Source: Lenzites betulinus
Taxonomy: Eukaryota; Basidiomycota; Agaricomycetes; Polyporales; Polyporaceae
Assembly (NCBI GenBank): GCA_022264855.1
Contig: JABYQU010000019.1
Span: 124,001-188,000 of the forward strand
Reading direction: 5' to 3'
Length of the DNA: 64,000 nt
Shown here one piece after another: positions 22,808-34,528 of the stretch. The position numbers and the translations under genes are program-made. The notes beneath the pieces are model-generated. The model was not told the origin of the DNA. It did not search any database and was given only the letters and a program-made list of their open reading frames with translations. Position 1 is the stretch's first letter. The number at the start of each line of letters is the position of its first letter.

Positions 22808-24900
22808 TACTGCTTCTACCTGAGGCCAGGTGGCTATTCTGACCGACAACGAAGGGATAACACAGATATCCAGTACGTTGTTTTTTGCACAGCCGCGGCC
22901 TGTAAAGGACTGCATCGAGATCCTATCGGCACCCCCAAGCCTGGTTTCACATCCGGGCCCCCCTCTTCGTGTACGTGCGCCGTAGGATAAAGGTGTAAAT
23001 CAGCTAACGCGCACCCTCCATCACTCCCAGCGCTCTTCTGAGTCCGTGCCAGGATCGCCGTCAAGCGGTACGAAGGAACGCACGTCACATCGTGGAAACT
23101 CGCTGTGATGACTGTTCGACTCTGGGCCAGATCCGTGAGAGCGGTCTGTCAGTGTACTGAGCCCATTCGCGGCTCGCCCTCGGTTCGGGTTTCGGACATT
23201 TGGTGGGTGTTGACACTGAATATGATTATCTACCCATTTTGATTCCGCTTACGCTCCCAGCCCACCCTTTCATCATCCAAACGCCAAGTTCAGCCTTTGA
23301 CATGCGAGTACGTCAGACACCCGGGAGGCTACTGTCTCAGCGTTCAACATTGGATATTGGACACTTATCGCTGTTAGACTGATGGCCATACATACACTGC
23401 GAGTCACCGGCGCAAGCGTCCAGGGTATATTTCACTACACGATCTGCATTGAAGGCACAAGGGGTAAATCTGGAACCTGAAGAGGAGTATCAATGTGGCT
23501 ACGATGCGCCATAACGATCTCTACCAACTTACAAGGACCTATTAGTGCCCGCCCGCCCGTCGATCGTGCTGCGCTTTCGCGACGCAAATCGGTGCCGCAT
23601 CTCCCTCGGCCACGCGGCGCGTTGATGCGACCATGCCTAATTAGCACTGCCTCAAAGTACAAGGACTTGAGATGGCCAAGGATGGCCAATGATTGCTCCA
23701 CCAGTGTTTTCCGGACTGTTTATCTTGCAAGGGTTCGCATCATAATGGTCTGGGTGCGGTTTTAGATGATGTACGCACATAATGTCATTCTGTACAGGTA
23801 CGCCGACGCGTGGGATGCAATTTGCGGATGTGTCTCCCGATAATGACTTGCTCCGACTGAGCATGGATGTTCAAGCATCCGTACACTTCGAATATCCGTA
23901 CACATCCCCAAAGGCTCGGAGGATATGTCCGCAGCATAGATCAGGACGACGACAAATCGAGAAGAGAACATAAAAATATACCTACAGACGATGCCCGGAG
24001 CTCATCCGAGTCGGGAATGCCAAGGCCGAACGTGCGCCTTACGGCCGACTGCGGCGGTCATGACGAAGCGGTACCTGGTTGACTGAAGAGTGAGACAGTC
24101 GATGGGCTGCTGCATGGCCATGCCACATGGCAGCCGCAGATCAGATTCCTACCCGCCCACTGTTAATCGTACCCGGCGCACTCCCGGCCCCCACTGTTCG
24201 TGTCATACTGTCAAGTAGGTATTGTTGCATCGCTCTCACCTCCACAGCATTGATCAGATGCGCCCCTACCGTGCGCCCAGCACTTCGAGGTCTCAATGAA
24301 GAGAGAGGCATTCGAGCTGATATCCGGTGCACGCTATGGCACTGAGAGCTAATAGTAGAACGTCGGAAAGCAGCGGAAAGCACGGCGAGAGTACGACATT
24401 CGTTCTGCCATGCCCTGCCCTGCTCCACGCGGCACTGCACTGCCCTGCTTTGCCCCACAACCGGCACCGCCTCCGATTCCGGGATGCCCATGATATTCAC
24501 TGCGTTAAGCACAAGATTGCACGACGTGATTTCACCGCGGGGACGTGAGGTTGCCTGAATAGCCACGCGGATATGCCAAGTAGTTGTTGAATAGCCCCGG
24601 GGGAACGGCAGGTTTCCTAAGGTGTGTAATTCATGAATAGTATGCGCATAGCCGCCAGTGTGATCCCAAATCCCCACGGGCTTATTCCGCATCCACCACT
24701 TGTCGAGTTGAGCGCCCACGAGCTCATGTACACGCACATCCACTGTAGTGTTATCCTGCATCCCCCCGCGTGCAACGTAGTACACAAACATAGGGAACCA
24801 CGAGGTGCTTGCCCTTGCGCTGTTCAAGAGGAATTTAAATTGGTGGCAGGTCCGCTTCCTTCAAAGAGCTCTCCCTCTCCCGACCCACCACGTCCTCACT
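22808..24900. other. Gene-poor 2.1 kb
   Basis: No gene I can support. The longest frame, 24141-24827 on the minus strand, has no ATG at its start and reads like noise. Around 24405-24460 there is a simple CCCTG/CACTG-rich patch. Confidence 0.45.
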
Positions 24901-25997
24901 ATGGCATCCAGACCTCACTCCTTCCTCCCATACAATATCAGGCCGCCTGCTAGTCATGTACGTCGCCCGCACGACCTCCTAGCCCGACCACGCGATCCAC
25001 GCGAGCCGACCTTGCCCGCTGAGCTGTTTACGGCGGCACTTCCTGAGAACGACTTCCTCGGACTCAAGTGCCTGAAGAACCAAGAGCCGATTCACAATTT
25101 AGTGGTGCGATTAGTCTCGCAGGAGATCCGTGTAAGTGAGATAACTGTCAATATATCCATATAGCTAACTAGTAGGGCGCTGTGGAGGGAATCTTCCAGG
25201 ACCCATCAACTTACAAGCTACATCTGGTGCTCAAGGCGTCTTCGACGGGATTCCTTCGGACATTGGTAGTACTCAGCACTGGTGGGTGTGCTTCGGTGGT
25301 CCGTCGAGATCCACACGCTAACTGCCCCTACTTATATGCTTTAGCAGCTCGCCGGTGCTCGGATTCTCGCTCTGCATGGCCTGTCAACATCGGCGGACAC
25401 ATATACCCCAATGGGTTTCGATGTGCGTGCAAAAACCTCTTCCGCAGCGCCCCTCGTACCAAGAGACTGCCTGCCGTCTGCAAGGCCACCACCTGCTATC
25501 CGACAGGTACGTCCATCGATAGGCGATGTAGTATATGTTCTCTCCTAACATGCACACATTGTATGTTCTCGTAGGTTGGCCCCTATTATATATTTACTGT
25601 ACTCCCCTCCTACTCTTCTGCTATCTGCTCATACCGACCAATACATATTTCATATCCACTGAACGATCTGTTCGACTGGCCCGTGTGCCAGTGTATGCGC
25701 GCAGCGCCCGATGAAAGGATAAGCGCTTCCGAGTCAGCGCTAGATGATAATATGAGCCAACATATATGTAGAGTATACAACAGTTGTTGCAACATTCTAG
25801 GTGTAATAAATAGCGGTAGTTGCAACTTCGGCGGTTTGAGGCCAAATAGGCGCCGTTCGGCACAGCCACTGACGCGCGAGACGCAGGCGCCTATCTGCAG
25901 TTGCAGTCACGGCGAGGTGGGCGTCTGTTGTAGTTGCAGCCACGAAAAGAATACGCAGCCAGCGGAATTGAACACCGGACCTGCTGCAAAAGCCTAA
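24901..25997 (+). CDS. Hypothetical protein ending inside a palindromic element
   Basis: Four exons fit with phase-0 introns and good sites: 24901-25131, 25176-25265, 25348-25506, 25575-25997, predicting 300 aa. Start MASRPHSFLPYNIRPPASH; internal PTLPAELFTAALPENDFLGL, GIFQDPSTYKLHLVLKASST, LAGARILALHGLSTSADTY and VGPYYIFTVLPSYSS. All three introns have CTAAC branch sites. From 25779 the frame enters the left arm of the 834-bp inverted-repeat element, which supplies the last 73 codons, so the original 3' end is probably lost. No family recognised. Splice consistency supports it; lack of homology makes it tentative. Confidence 0.4.
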
Positions 25998-26094
25998 GTA
26001 AGAGTCATACACATAAACCACTCAGCCACAGGGCTGTACAAATGTTAGGGCTGTCCACGGTACTAGTTCTGATACATTTTCCCAGCTACTAATG
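25779..26094 (+). repeat. Left arm of palindromic element
   Basis: Inverted copy of 26297-26612, differing at only a few positions. Reads through as coding in the hypothetical gene ahead of it, which is why its last 73 codons have no independent support. Confidence 0.85.
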
Positions 26095-26296
26095 ACACCC
26101 CCAGTTACTCTAAGTCCTCACGCAGCGCCAAGCTTCAGCAAGATGTCGGATTCCAGTGATAGAAATGGACCGCTGAGCCACAGAACTATACACCCTATAG
26201 GAGTATATATGGTACTAGTGTTCATCCATTCCTTTGGCTACTAACACCATTATAAGTCCTTATGCAGTACCAAGATCCGGTAAGGACTTGGAGTAC

Positions 26297-26612
26297 CATT
26301 AGTAGCTGGGGAAATGTATTAGAACTAGTACCGTGGACAACCCTAACATTTGTACAGCCCTGTGGCTGAGTGGTTTATGTGTATGACTCTTACTTAGGCT
26401 TTTGCAGCAGGTCCGGTGTTCAATTCCGCTGGCTGCGTATTCTTTTCGTGGCTGCAACTACAACAGACGCCCACCTCGCCGTGACTGCAACTGCAGATAG
26501 GCGCCTGCGTCTCGCGCGTCAGTGGCTGTGCCGAACGGCGCCTATTTGGCCTTAAACCGCCGAAGTTGCAACTACCGCTATTTATTACACCTAGAATGTT
26601 GCAACAACTGAT
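26297..26612 (-). repeat. Right arm of palindromic element
   Basis: Inverted copy of 25779-26094. On the plus strand it holds the better-preserved tRNA-like boxes described for the whole element. Confidence 0.85.
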
Positions 26613-29600
26613 GTATACAACTCCATATATCCGTGAATATCCACCATCGTAGCCACACGGAGATCTTGAATCGCCTGAACATATCCCGGATGGAACGTGG
26701 GATATACTGCCAAATCCCCTTGGCGCTGACTTGGAGTTTACATGAATCTGTCCTTTGGTGATCCTGCGTCCCATCCCGTGGGGATGGAGGATATCCTCCC
26801 GTGGTTATTGGGTAGGAAACGGGACGGATTTATCCATCCCCACACGATATTATGTCAGATATCCATTCCTGGCGATGTAAGTCATATTCATGATAACCAC
26901 GGCCATTGTACACAGGTGTCTACTTAGCCGTTCACGCAGTGATTATTCAGGTCAAACATGGCGAGGCCGATACCCGGGCGCTGTAGCACGATTCCACGAG
27001 CTGGTCCTCTCGGAACAGACATTGATAATAGCGTCAATATGTCAACCACGGATTTTTCACCTTCAAGCGTCATGAAGGGCGGGTGGGACAGCGGGGACGA
27101 AGCTGGATGGAGAGAGGAACGTCGCAGATTCCGCCTTGCTTGGCGGTTTGACAGGGCGCATCCTGGCGCATCGTGTAAGTATTGGTTTCTCGACGACATG
27201 ATTGCGTGCGCGTGGCGATTCGGGGCCCGCTGCGCCGCCATCAGGCGAAGCGACAATCTGCTGGTGAAGAAATCGGTGATCGTAAAGCTCACAAATCTTC
27301 AATGATGCAGACAAAATTGCTAATAGACGCACTTCGAGGGGGATCAATCATCTCTGAGTTCGTCGCACGCCATAGTGACACCGTACAGCTCGTCATCAAA
27401 GACCTTTGAAGATAGCTGTTAGTAGTAAGAGGAAAATCACTCATTGGAAGCTCCTTTGGCTGGTGCATGGTGGGCTTCTCTGGCCCCCGCGCATATGTGC
27501 CTAAAATGCATGTAAAGGTAATCAGTCATGTCGCAGGTGTTGCATCGACCGGGTCGCAATTTTCGTGACTTTAATGTGTCGGGTGGCTCCTGTGATACTT
27601 GTTCGCGTGGAGTCCTGGGCCTGGGCTTCGGTTTGCAGCTGGATGATTTATGATAACTTACTGCCTTCTAGCTGAAAGGGATGACGTATGCGTCATACAA
27701 TTTACGACTAGAGCTTCGACAGCCGGTAAGAGACGGCTATTCACCAACCGACTTAGATGCTGCCTACGAGACTACTCACAAGCACACAACCACCGAGCAA
27801 GCTTGAGATAGAACCGAGCCAGTCCTATATGCCGGTGGGACGTTAAATCTTGACACTAGAGTGGAGTTGAATTCATGTTCCGTTCGACACTGTGGCAGGG
27901 TTGTATCATGCAGCTGTATGTACAGTATAATATACCTGTGAATACAGACCTCAGCACGATAAATTCCTTGCTCGTCAGAGCAAGGCTCTCCTCGCTCACA
28001 GCCTGAGGACGAGATTTGTGCGCTACGTCATTCCTTATGTAACAAAATCCTAACCTTGGAAGCTTCAAGACGAGCAAGGGAACGCCACCGCAGGCGCCGT
28101 TCGAGTGTTGTAATGGGACACACAGTACGATCGTGGTACCGGCAAACTTGCACTGACGGTCCGATGACGGTCTGAATAGAGCCTGAATCCACTGAAGAGG
28201 CATGCTCGGAAGTTGCCGGAGCTCGGTTATGTTACTAGGCGCCCGTTGTACCTTCTTGCCAAACTCCTCTCCGACGACAACCATTGTCCATACTTACCAC
28301 TAAACAGCGGTGCCGGAGACGACACTGCCATCGTCGTCAAGAGAGCCGCACCGACGCCGATGTGTCTCAAATCGTCGTTCATTATGCTGCTGTCTCAGTG
28401 CGACGAGACTGGTATTCAATTGATCGTTAGACGCACAGACGCCTAACTCAGGACAGCTCCGAATACTCTCCGGGCGACTAAGATGAGGATCATTGAGTTG
28501 CTTGTGTCATGTAACTCAGTTGCAGCGATAGAGGACATTCAAGAGCATCTCAAAGGATAGCCCGTTACGACCTGAACGTACACATTGTCAAATTACACTG
28601 TCACTGTCACCTGCGCGCGCTCAACGACCCCATCAGGCGGAGAATCGCAGGACCGCGCCCGGCGGCCGCGGTACCACTCAGGCGCAAATATAGGCTTCCA
28701 CGTCTTCCTTTCAGACAGCCAGCAAGGAGAACGGCCCCCAACACGCGCGGGAAACTACTTCCCACCACAGGTCATCGCGGCAACCCGCCCCGAGCCCCGC
28801 GCCCAAACCCGCACTCGCCATGTCGCATACGGCCAAGCGCTCCAGAAGGCCTGGAGCACCCGCGCGCGGAGCGGCCGCGAGCTGTTCTCCAAGTGCACGC
28901 GGACTCCAACGGCCCCCTCTGGCCCCCGCCGCTCGAGAGTCACCGTGCCGAGCACGGGGGAAATAACATCGATTCCGCGAATGCGCCAAAAGCGTATGTG
29001 CGTTGCCCTAATACTCGCTCGCAGGCACAGGAAGACGAGGGGCCCAGAACTGATCTTTTGCAGAGTACGAGTCTGCCATCGTGGCGGCGGGGACCGAACG
29101 ATCTAAGCCCGTTCGCGGCGTTCGCGGCGTTCTCCGCATCGCCAACTGACTAACTGGCTGCTCGCGCGGAGACGGCAAATACGACTGGGGCAACTGCGGC
29201 CGCGAGGGCTCGCGGGGATGTCCGAATACTGGAAGAAGGTCCGTTCTTGCGCGGAGGGTTTCACTGTACATTTAGCATAGGTCATGCCCCGTGTACCCAG
29301 CGCTCGCTCTACCACTGGCACTCGCACCACGACTCCGCCGTGCGCGTGAAGGGCGGCATATCCACAGCCCGCCGGTCGAAGAACTACTACAGCCTCCCCC
29401 GGGCCCGCGCTCCCACGCGGGCGCACCAACGTGACCGCGGGGCCGCCACACCACCCACCCACTGGCACCAGGTCCAAGCCCCCGCCGCCGATCTCATAAT
29501 CCGCGCCAACCTGGAGTACCCACATAAACCATATACAACAGCGACCAGCGAGCACACAAGGCCGGCCGCGTCCCGGGATATTGGGCGTCGTCGCGGGCGT

Positions 29601-30674
29601 GGGCGTCGGCCCGGTGGCCCGGCGCGACGACGAGCGACAAGCGACGAGCCTGCACACGAAGATCCCGATGAAATGCCGCCGTTGTTCGCCCGCCCGGCGA
29701 GGAAGGCGATCGACTCGGAGGCGTGGCGCGGTCCCGTACGTACGTAGTACATATGGACATATGTACGTACACTCGCGGGTGACAGCGTCGGGCACTCCGG
29801 GGCTATATATGGCGACGGGGATGCAGGTACGCGCCGAGGAGGTCCAGACAGTGTTGCGGACGCGAGGCTGATTGACCACTGACGGGCACTTGCAGGGGCT
29901 GGCGTCAGCGAGTATCAACAGAGCGCTAGAGAACATATGTATATGGCATCGATGGAAAGACAGACACGTGCGAAATGACAGTGCAACAAGAGCGCGACAG
30001 CAGACCACAAGCGATACATACATCCCGGGACAAGACGACAGCGAGAACAGAGCGGAGAAAGCGGCTACTACATACAGAGACGGTGTCAGCAGGCTCACAC
30101 GCTGCGGCACGAGCTTGAGATACATATAGTATTAGGACGTGCGGATCCCGTCACCGACCACGGCCAAATGCCGCAAGGCCAGGCAGCTAACATACGACTG
30201 GGCGCGACGGGCACGGGGCCACGCCACGCCCGGATTGCGAAGACGCGCGCCGAACTCACATATAGCGTGCAAACCCTGTTCGGAAAGGGAGTCCAATCGC
30301 ACTATGCAGGTGGGCGGATGCACAGCGAGAGTCGCCCTATCGAAGAGACGTCCGGAAGGGTGTTTAGAGTTCCCCGGGGATCCAACGGCAACGCGGAGAG
30401 TCGAGGGGGGGCATGATGCGGGATCGAAGGGGCCCGAATAGGGTATGGTTTACGACAAGAACGACGACGAGAGGGGCGCATCCACCAGCAGAAGCGAGTT
30501 TCGAGGTTCATGAAACGTAGAGCCTCAGGGCTAGGTCGGAAGGGGTTCGGTGTTCTGCAAAGGACATCCCGAGTCGGACAGAGCGGGGGCGGGGGAAGTG
30601 GGGCCATCGGCGAATGCGTTTGTCTTGAGTCGTCGCGCCCTGCCCTCTGCTGCATCCTCCACCCTGGATCGGGA
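26613..30674. other. Gene-poor 4 kb with possible decayed fragments
   Basis: No gene is supported. Short helical-looking frames (MMQTKLLIDALRGGSIISEF at 27302; MRIIELLVSCNSVAAIEDIQ near 28482) could be remnants of an ARM/HEAT-type gene, with stops between them. From about 28.6 to 30.6 kb GC content is high, opening long frames on both strands; the 340-codon frame at 29103-30125 minus has no domain and is probably compositional. Confidence 0.4.
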
Positions 30675-32125
30675 TCACGTACGGTAGGATCCATCCGTCA
30701 ATTGCCGTCTGAACTGTCCCGACGCGCTATAGGAAGAGGGAAAGACAGCCGGCGGCATTGATGAATATTGCGTATACTCGATGGGAGATTGAGATCGAGG
30801 CAACGTTCTTGCGTCGTCACTGTCATCGTCGCTTGCCCTTCGAGGCGGTCGGCGGAACGTCGTCTTGTCACGAGAGTCAGCCCCCGACTTCCGCCGTCGT
30901 TTGCGCTCGGTTTCGCGGATGTTGACGCGGACATTGTGTAGCGAGAGCAGCTGTAAACCAAAGAAACCAATTAGCAATCTGGGATGCGTGATAGACAGTT
31001 GTTTTGGAGAGCTGTCACCGATTGACTGGGCGAAGACGACACAACTTACCCGCGTCAAGGGAGTGGAGGGAGCAAGCCCGGGGAACTCTTTAGTAGAGTA
31101 GATTTTGAACGGCCCACCGTAGCACTCGGCAAATATGGTAAACGGTGTTGGAGAGGTTATGTGTGAGGACACATGCAAAGCACGGTAGCGCAGGATGAAT
31201 GTGCCTTCAGCTTTGACTGCCAAGTCCTGGAGAAAGACGTTAAAGGTGTGCAACGAATATAATGACCAATACTTACCGAGTAAACGAACATCGCCGCTTG
31301 TTTGCTGTTATAGTCGACAAGCTCTGCCTGCGTGAATGTTACACCAGCGAGGAGATAGGTGCATTTAGAACCCTCGTAGATAGGATAGGAGCCCAGCCAG
31401 GCAACAATAGGGGAAACGTCGCCGGCGGAAGTCGACGCTAGTCCGCCTTCCTCCCTAGGCCTCCCGTATTGGTGCAGAAGCTGATGGCCGGGTTCTGTAG
31501 GGCGCCCCAGGAGGAATGGAAGCGTCATGGATGGCACGACCTCAGGAATATGCGCTTGAGGCGGCAGGTACGATCCAGAGAGGGCGGGGTTCACCCTCGG
31601 CGCAAGGGAGGGAGGTGGGGGGACAGTCGCTATCGGAGTTCCAGAGTGTTGTGCGGTGTACTTTTGATAGCACTCCTCGGGGACAGGAAAGAGGTCGACA
31701 TGACAAACAGCGCCCACTATCTGAGCGTTGGTGGTCGCGGTCAATGCGGGTAAAGACGTGAAGGCGGGCAAGCGGTACTGACCAGCGACTCGATGCTGAC
31801 GTCGGGTTCGGAAGGACTGCTTGGGTAGGAGGAGTTAGGGGCGCTGCGGAAGTGGCAATGCACAACGGGTGGGGGGTCGAGGGGGCGCTTGTCCTTGCGG
31901 GCATATCTTGAAAGTCAAGCGGGGGTGAGCAGATAAACATAGTGCCCGGAACGGGCGCTGCGTCGACGAAGGGGAGGGAGTTGCGGGAGCAGCAGCAGAT
32001 GCGTACTTGCGACCGACATCAGCCTTCTGGATCTCTTCCAAATGGACCAGCACGGCTGGGCGGTCGGAGGGCCCGGAGAAGCTGCGGGGAGGTCGAGGCT
32101 CTGGGAGAGTCGGCGCTCTGTACAT
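30675..32125 (-). CDS. Velvet-domain transcription regulator
   Basis: Velvet proteins are NF-kappaB-like fungal DNA-binding regulators of development and secondary metabolism. Exons 32007-32125, 31783-31906, 31277-31720, 31050-31226, 30675-30950 give 379 aa. N-terminal half of the domain: VLVHLEEIQKADVGRKYARK, then DKRPLDPPPVVHCHF. The domain is split by a Pro-rich insert, as in VosA/VelB. It resumes at CTYLLAGVTFTQAELVDYNS, QDLAVKAEGTFILRYRALHV, PFKIYSTKEFPGLAPSTPLT and LSLHNVRVNIRETERKRRRK, ending in a basic nuclear-localisation-like tract and a Ser-rich tail. The last codons run straight onto GTACGT, so a further 3' exon is possible. Subclass (VosA, VelB or VelC) cannot be settled by eye. 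TATA box at 32205-32213 on the minus strand. Confidence 0.9.
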
Positions 32126-33469
32126 TGTGGGAGGTTCGGTGTGGGAGGTCGTAGTCGTTGTGGGAAGACGAGGGGAGAATCTGGAGGGAGAGCGGCGGCT
32201 CGGGTATATATAACGACGGTGGTTAACGTTAAGGCAGACATGGTGGGCGATGGCGTTGGGTGTGGCCTCGTTTGGCGGGCGAGAGGGATGCGATCTGCGT
32301 CACTTCTTACTAAGTCAACCCCGTTCCGTGGCCTCGGGCCCACCGCCCCGGGTCCTGCACGCCCCATCGGGCACGTCACACACCTGGGCTCTGCAGGCCC
32401 TGTCACCTGTATGCTCTCCGTCTCCTCCACGTCGCGCGGCCTGCCATCCATGCAGAGAGAAGCCCACCGGGCGAAAAAGCCCCCGAGGAAGGTTTCATCA
32501 AGCCCGAACCTTCCCGGATCCTATCCGGCCTCTGTCTTTCGCAAAGTTTACGATAGTACTGCTTGCGTACAGTCCCGCAAGCCCCATTCACCGCGGTACA
32601 GGAATTCACGCGTCTGGTCGCCTATGCTGGCATTAATGTCGGCGCGTGATCGTCAGTATATCGAGGAGACGACGCACACCGCATCACCACGCTGCATGCG
32701 TGGGATACTCATTTTCTTCACGCTGTCGTTATGCCATCCGTGAACGGCAAAGGTTTCCGATTAATAGAAGACGTAGCAGTCCATTCGCGTCTAGAACGTT
32801 GCATCGAGGGGATAGGAGCGAGGCAAAGACGGAAGATGGCGATTGGACCCTCGGTTAGGTAACCCGCTAACTCGTCACGGCGGTCGCTCAGGTGTGACGC
32901 GTAACAACTGCCACTCCGTAGACTGTTCGAACGAGATTTGGAGAATTTGGCCAGAAGTGTACGCGACGGTAATAAGCACCGAGCGTCCAGGATGCTGCTA
33001 CGCGCATCCGCATTCGATAACCATTCGATATAAGTATAACAGGCCATGTACAGGAACCCCAGAGGGAGAAGCGCAGATGTACTAGTACTACAGGGAAGAG
33101 GCTGGGTGATCGCGCCGATCTCGTGGAGCCGTTGCAAGGGGATCCCGGCGTATGGCTCAGGGTGATACAGGAGTGGCGTCGCGGGGGATGCCGCTAGTGA
33201 TACAGTATGTTGCGGCGGAATCACCGCGCGTCGAATTGGAGGGGATGTGGTATGTGCTCGACGATGGTCCAGCCTTGTGCGGACGAAGAGCTAGGTGAAT
33301 TGGAGAGGAGGACGCATGCACGCGATGAGCCGCATTAATATTATAACGCGTCTTGCCGTGCGAGTTCGGGTGGTCGAGAGCGGAAGCTGCGAGAACGAAA
33401 GTGCCTCAGCTGCGGTCCACACACCCCAAGCTCATATAAATCCGCCCCGCACCTTGGCTCAGCATTCAA
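32126..33469. other. Intergenic 1.3 kb
   Basis: Velvet promoter (TATATA at 32205-32213, minus) and 3' region of the next gene. The frame at 32718-33224 minus starts with GTG and has no motif. Nothing else seen. Confidence 0.45.
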
Positions 33470-34528
33470 TCAGAAGCCACGTGCGGCAAGCAGCGAGAAA
33501 CGGCGCTTGCGGGAACTCCCGTCCCCCTGATCGTCCGCCGCCCCACCGTACCCATAGCGCGACGGCGACTCCGACAGCGGAGACAGCGGCGGGAGGCCCG
33601 CGACGAACGCTGCGTACGCCGGCGACTCGACCGCTGCGACCGCGGAGTCGTACACCCACCCAACGCCGCGCCCGCCGTTCTTCACGTTGCCGTCCTGCGG
33701 CCCCGACGCCGCGTCGTGCTCCGAACCAGCGTTGGGGTCGGCGAGGGCCATGCGGCGGCCAATGCAGCGCTTCTTCAGCGCCCGCACGTCTTCGTCGTGC
33801 TCCCGGAAGACGTCAGAGAGGTGGTCGACGCTCTGGAGAGACGGGGACGAGGGCAGCGTCGGCGCCGACGGCGACGCGAACGACCCGGCGGACATGAACG
33901 ACTCCCCGTCGCTCCCCCCATACGCCCCGAACCCGTCCGAGAGATCCCGGTCGAACGAGAACGAGTACTCGCGCGCGTACGGGTACGCGCCGGCGAGCGA
34001 GCCGTAGCGGCGGCGGCTACGTGAGGTGAGGGCGGGGGGCAGCGGCTGGAAGCGCGCCTGCGATGTGCGCACGACGTCGTCGACCATCGCGGCGAAGTCG
34101 CGGATCGTGTACAGCTTGTGGATCATGAGCCGGAAGGTGAACTGGAAGGCCTCCTCCGCTGCCGCGTCGTCGCCCGGCCCCCGCTTCGACGGCGACGGCG
34201 CCCCGAAGCCCTGGGCGAGCCCGGGCAGGAGGGCGACGGCGCGCTCGAGGCCCTCGACGGTGGGCTCGAATGTGTAGCCGTCGAGCGAGTCGAGCGAGAT
34301 GTCGCCGGGGCTGTCGGGGGAGGGGCGCGGAGGGGTGCGGAGGGGTGTCGTCGGGGCGCGGAGAGGTGTCGTCGGGGCGGGGGGCTGGGGGAGGACGGGC
34401 TTTGGGATGTTGAGCTCCTTTGCGAGCGCGTGGTAGTCGCCTGTGGCCAAACGGTCGAAGAAGTCGCGGAGGTCTGCGGTCCCCATCGGCGCGTTCTTCC
34501 GAGCAGGGGTAGTCGTAGTCATCGTCAT
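33470..34528 (-). CDS. Single-exon hypothetical protein
   Basis: An intronless frame of 352 codons from a real ATG (MTMTTTTPARKNAPMG). The N-terminus has an acidic helix DLRDFFDRLATGDYHALAKE, then a Pro/Thr tandem stretch (PTTPLRAPTTPLRTPP). A more folded middle follows: YTFEPTVEGLERAVALLPGL and AFQFTFRLMIHKLYTIRDFA. The C-terminal half is Ser/Gly-rich with DHLSDVFREHDEDVRALKKR and a basic end SRKRRFSLLAARGF. No domain recognised. Codon use is strongly GC-biased like its neighbours, and the well-formed N-terminal helices argue for a real gene. No signal peptide or membrane segment; possibly nuclear because of the basic end. Confidence 0.75.
   Translation of the reverse strand: MTMTTTTPARKNAPMGTADLRDFFDRLATGDYHALAKELNIPKPVLPQPPAPTTPLRAPTTPLRTPPRPSPDSPGDISLDSLDGYTFEPTVEGLERAVALLPGLAQGFGAPSPSKRGPGDDAAAEEAFQFTFRLMIHKLYTIRDFAAMVDDVVRTSQARFQPLPPALTSRSRRRYGSLAGAYPYAREYSFSFDRDLSDGFGAYGGSDGESFMSAGSFASPSAPTLPSSPSLQSVDHLSDVFREHDEDVRALKKRCIGRRMALADPNAGSEHDAASGPQDGNVKNGGRGVGWVYDSAVAAVESPAYAAFVAGLPPLSPLSESPSRYGYGGAADDQGDGSSRKRRFSLLAARGF

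Larger units (their letters stand above)
25779..26612. mobile_element. 834-bp palindromic element with tRNA-like promoter boxes
   Basis: Two 316-bp arms (25779-26094 and 26297-26612) are near-identical inverted copies around a 202-bp spacer. Termini are A-A/T-CAGTTGTTGCAACATTC, and GTATAC flanks both ends (25773-25778 and 26613-26618), consistent with a target-site duplication. Each arm carries an A-box-like TGGCTGAGTGG and a B-box-like GTTCAATTCC about 55 nt apart (right arm 26363-26373 and 26418-26427; left arm mirrored, A box at 26018-26028). This looks like tRNA-derived, pol III-type sequence. There is no transposase. It could be a foldback or MITE element, or two SINE-like units inserted head to head. 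Confidence 0.75.

Noticed and set aside
24141..24827. 228-codon open frame on the minus strand
   Set aside because: Begins with TTG, no ATG near the start, no motif or splice structure.
26355..26440. Functional tRNA gene in the right arm of the palindrome
   Set aside because: A and B boxes are recognisable but acceptor and anticodon stems do not pair cleanly; better viewed as tRNA-derived sequence.
29103..30125. 340-codon open frame on the minus strand
   Set aside because: No domain, odd Cys/Arg-rich composition, and frames are open on the other strand too in this GC-rich block; likely a compositional artefact.
32718..33224. 168-codon minus-strand frame
   Set aside because: Starts with GTG, no motifs, lies in promoter-like sequence.
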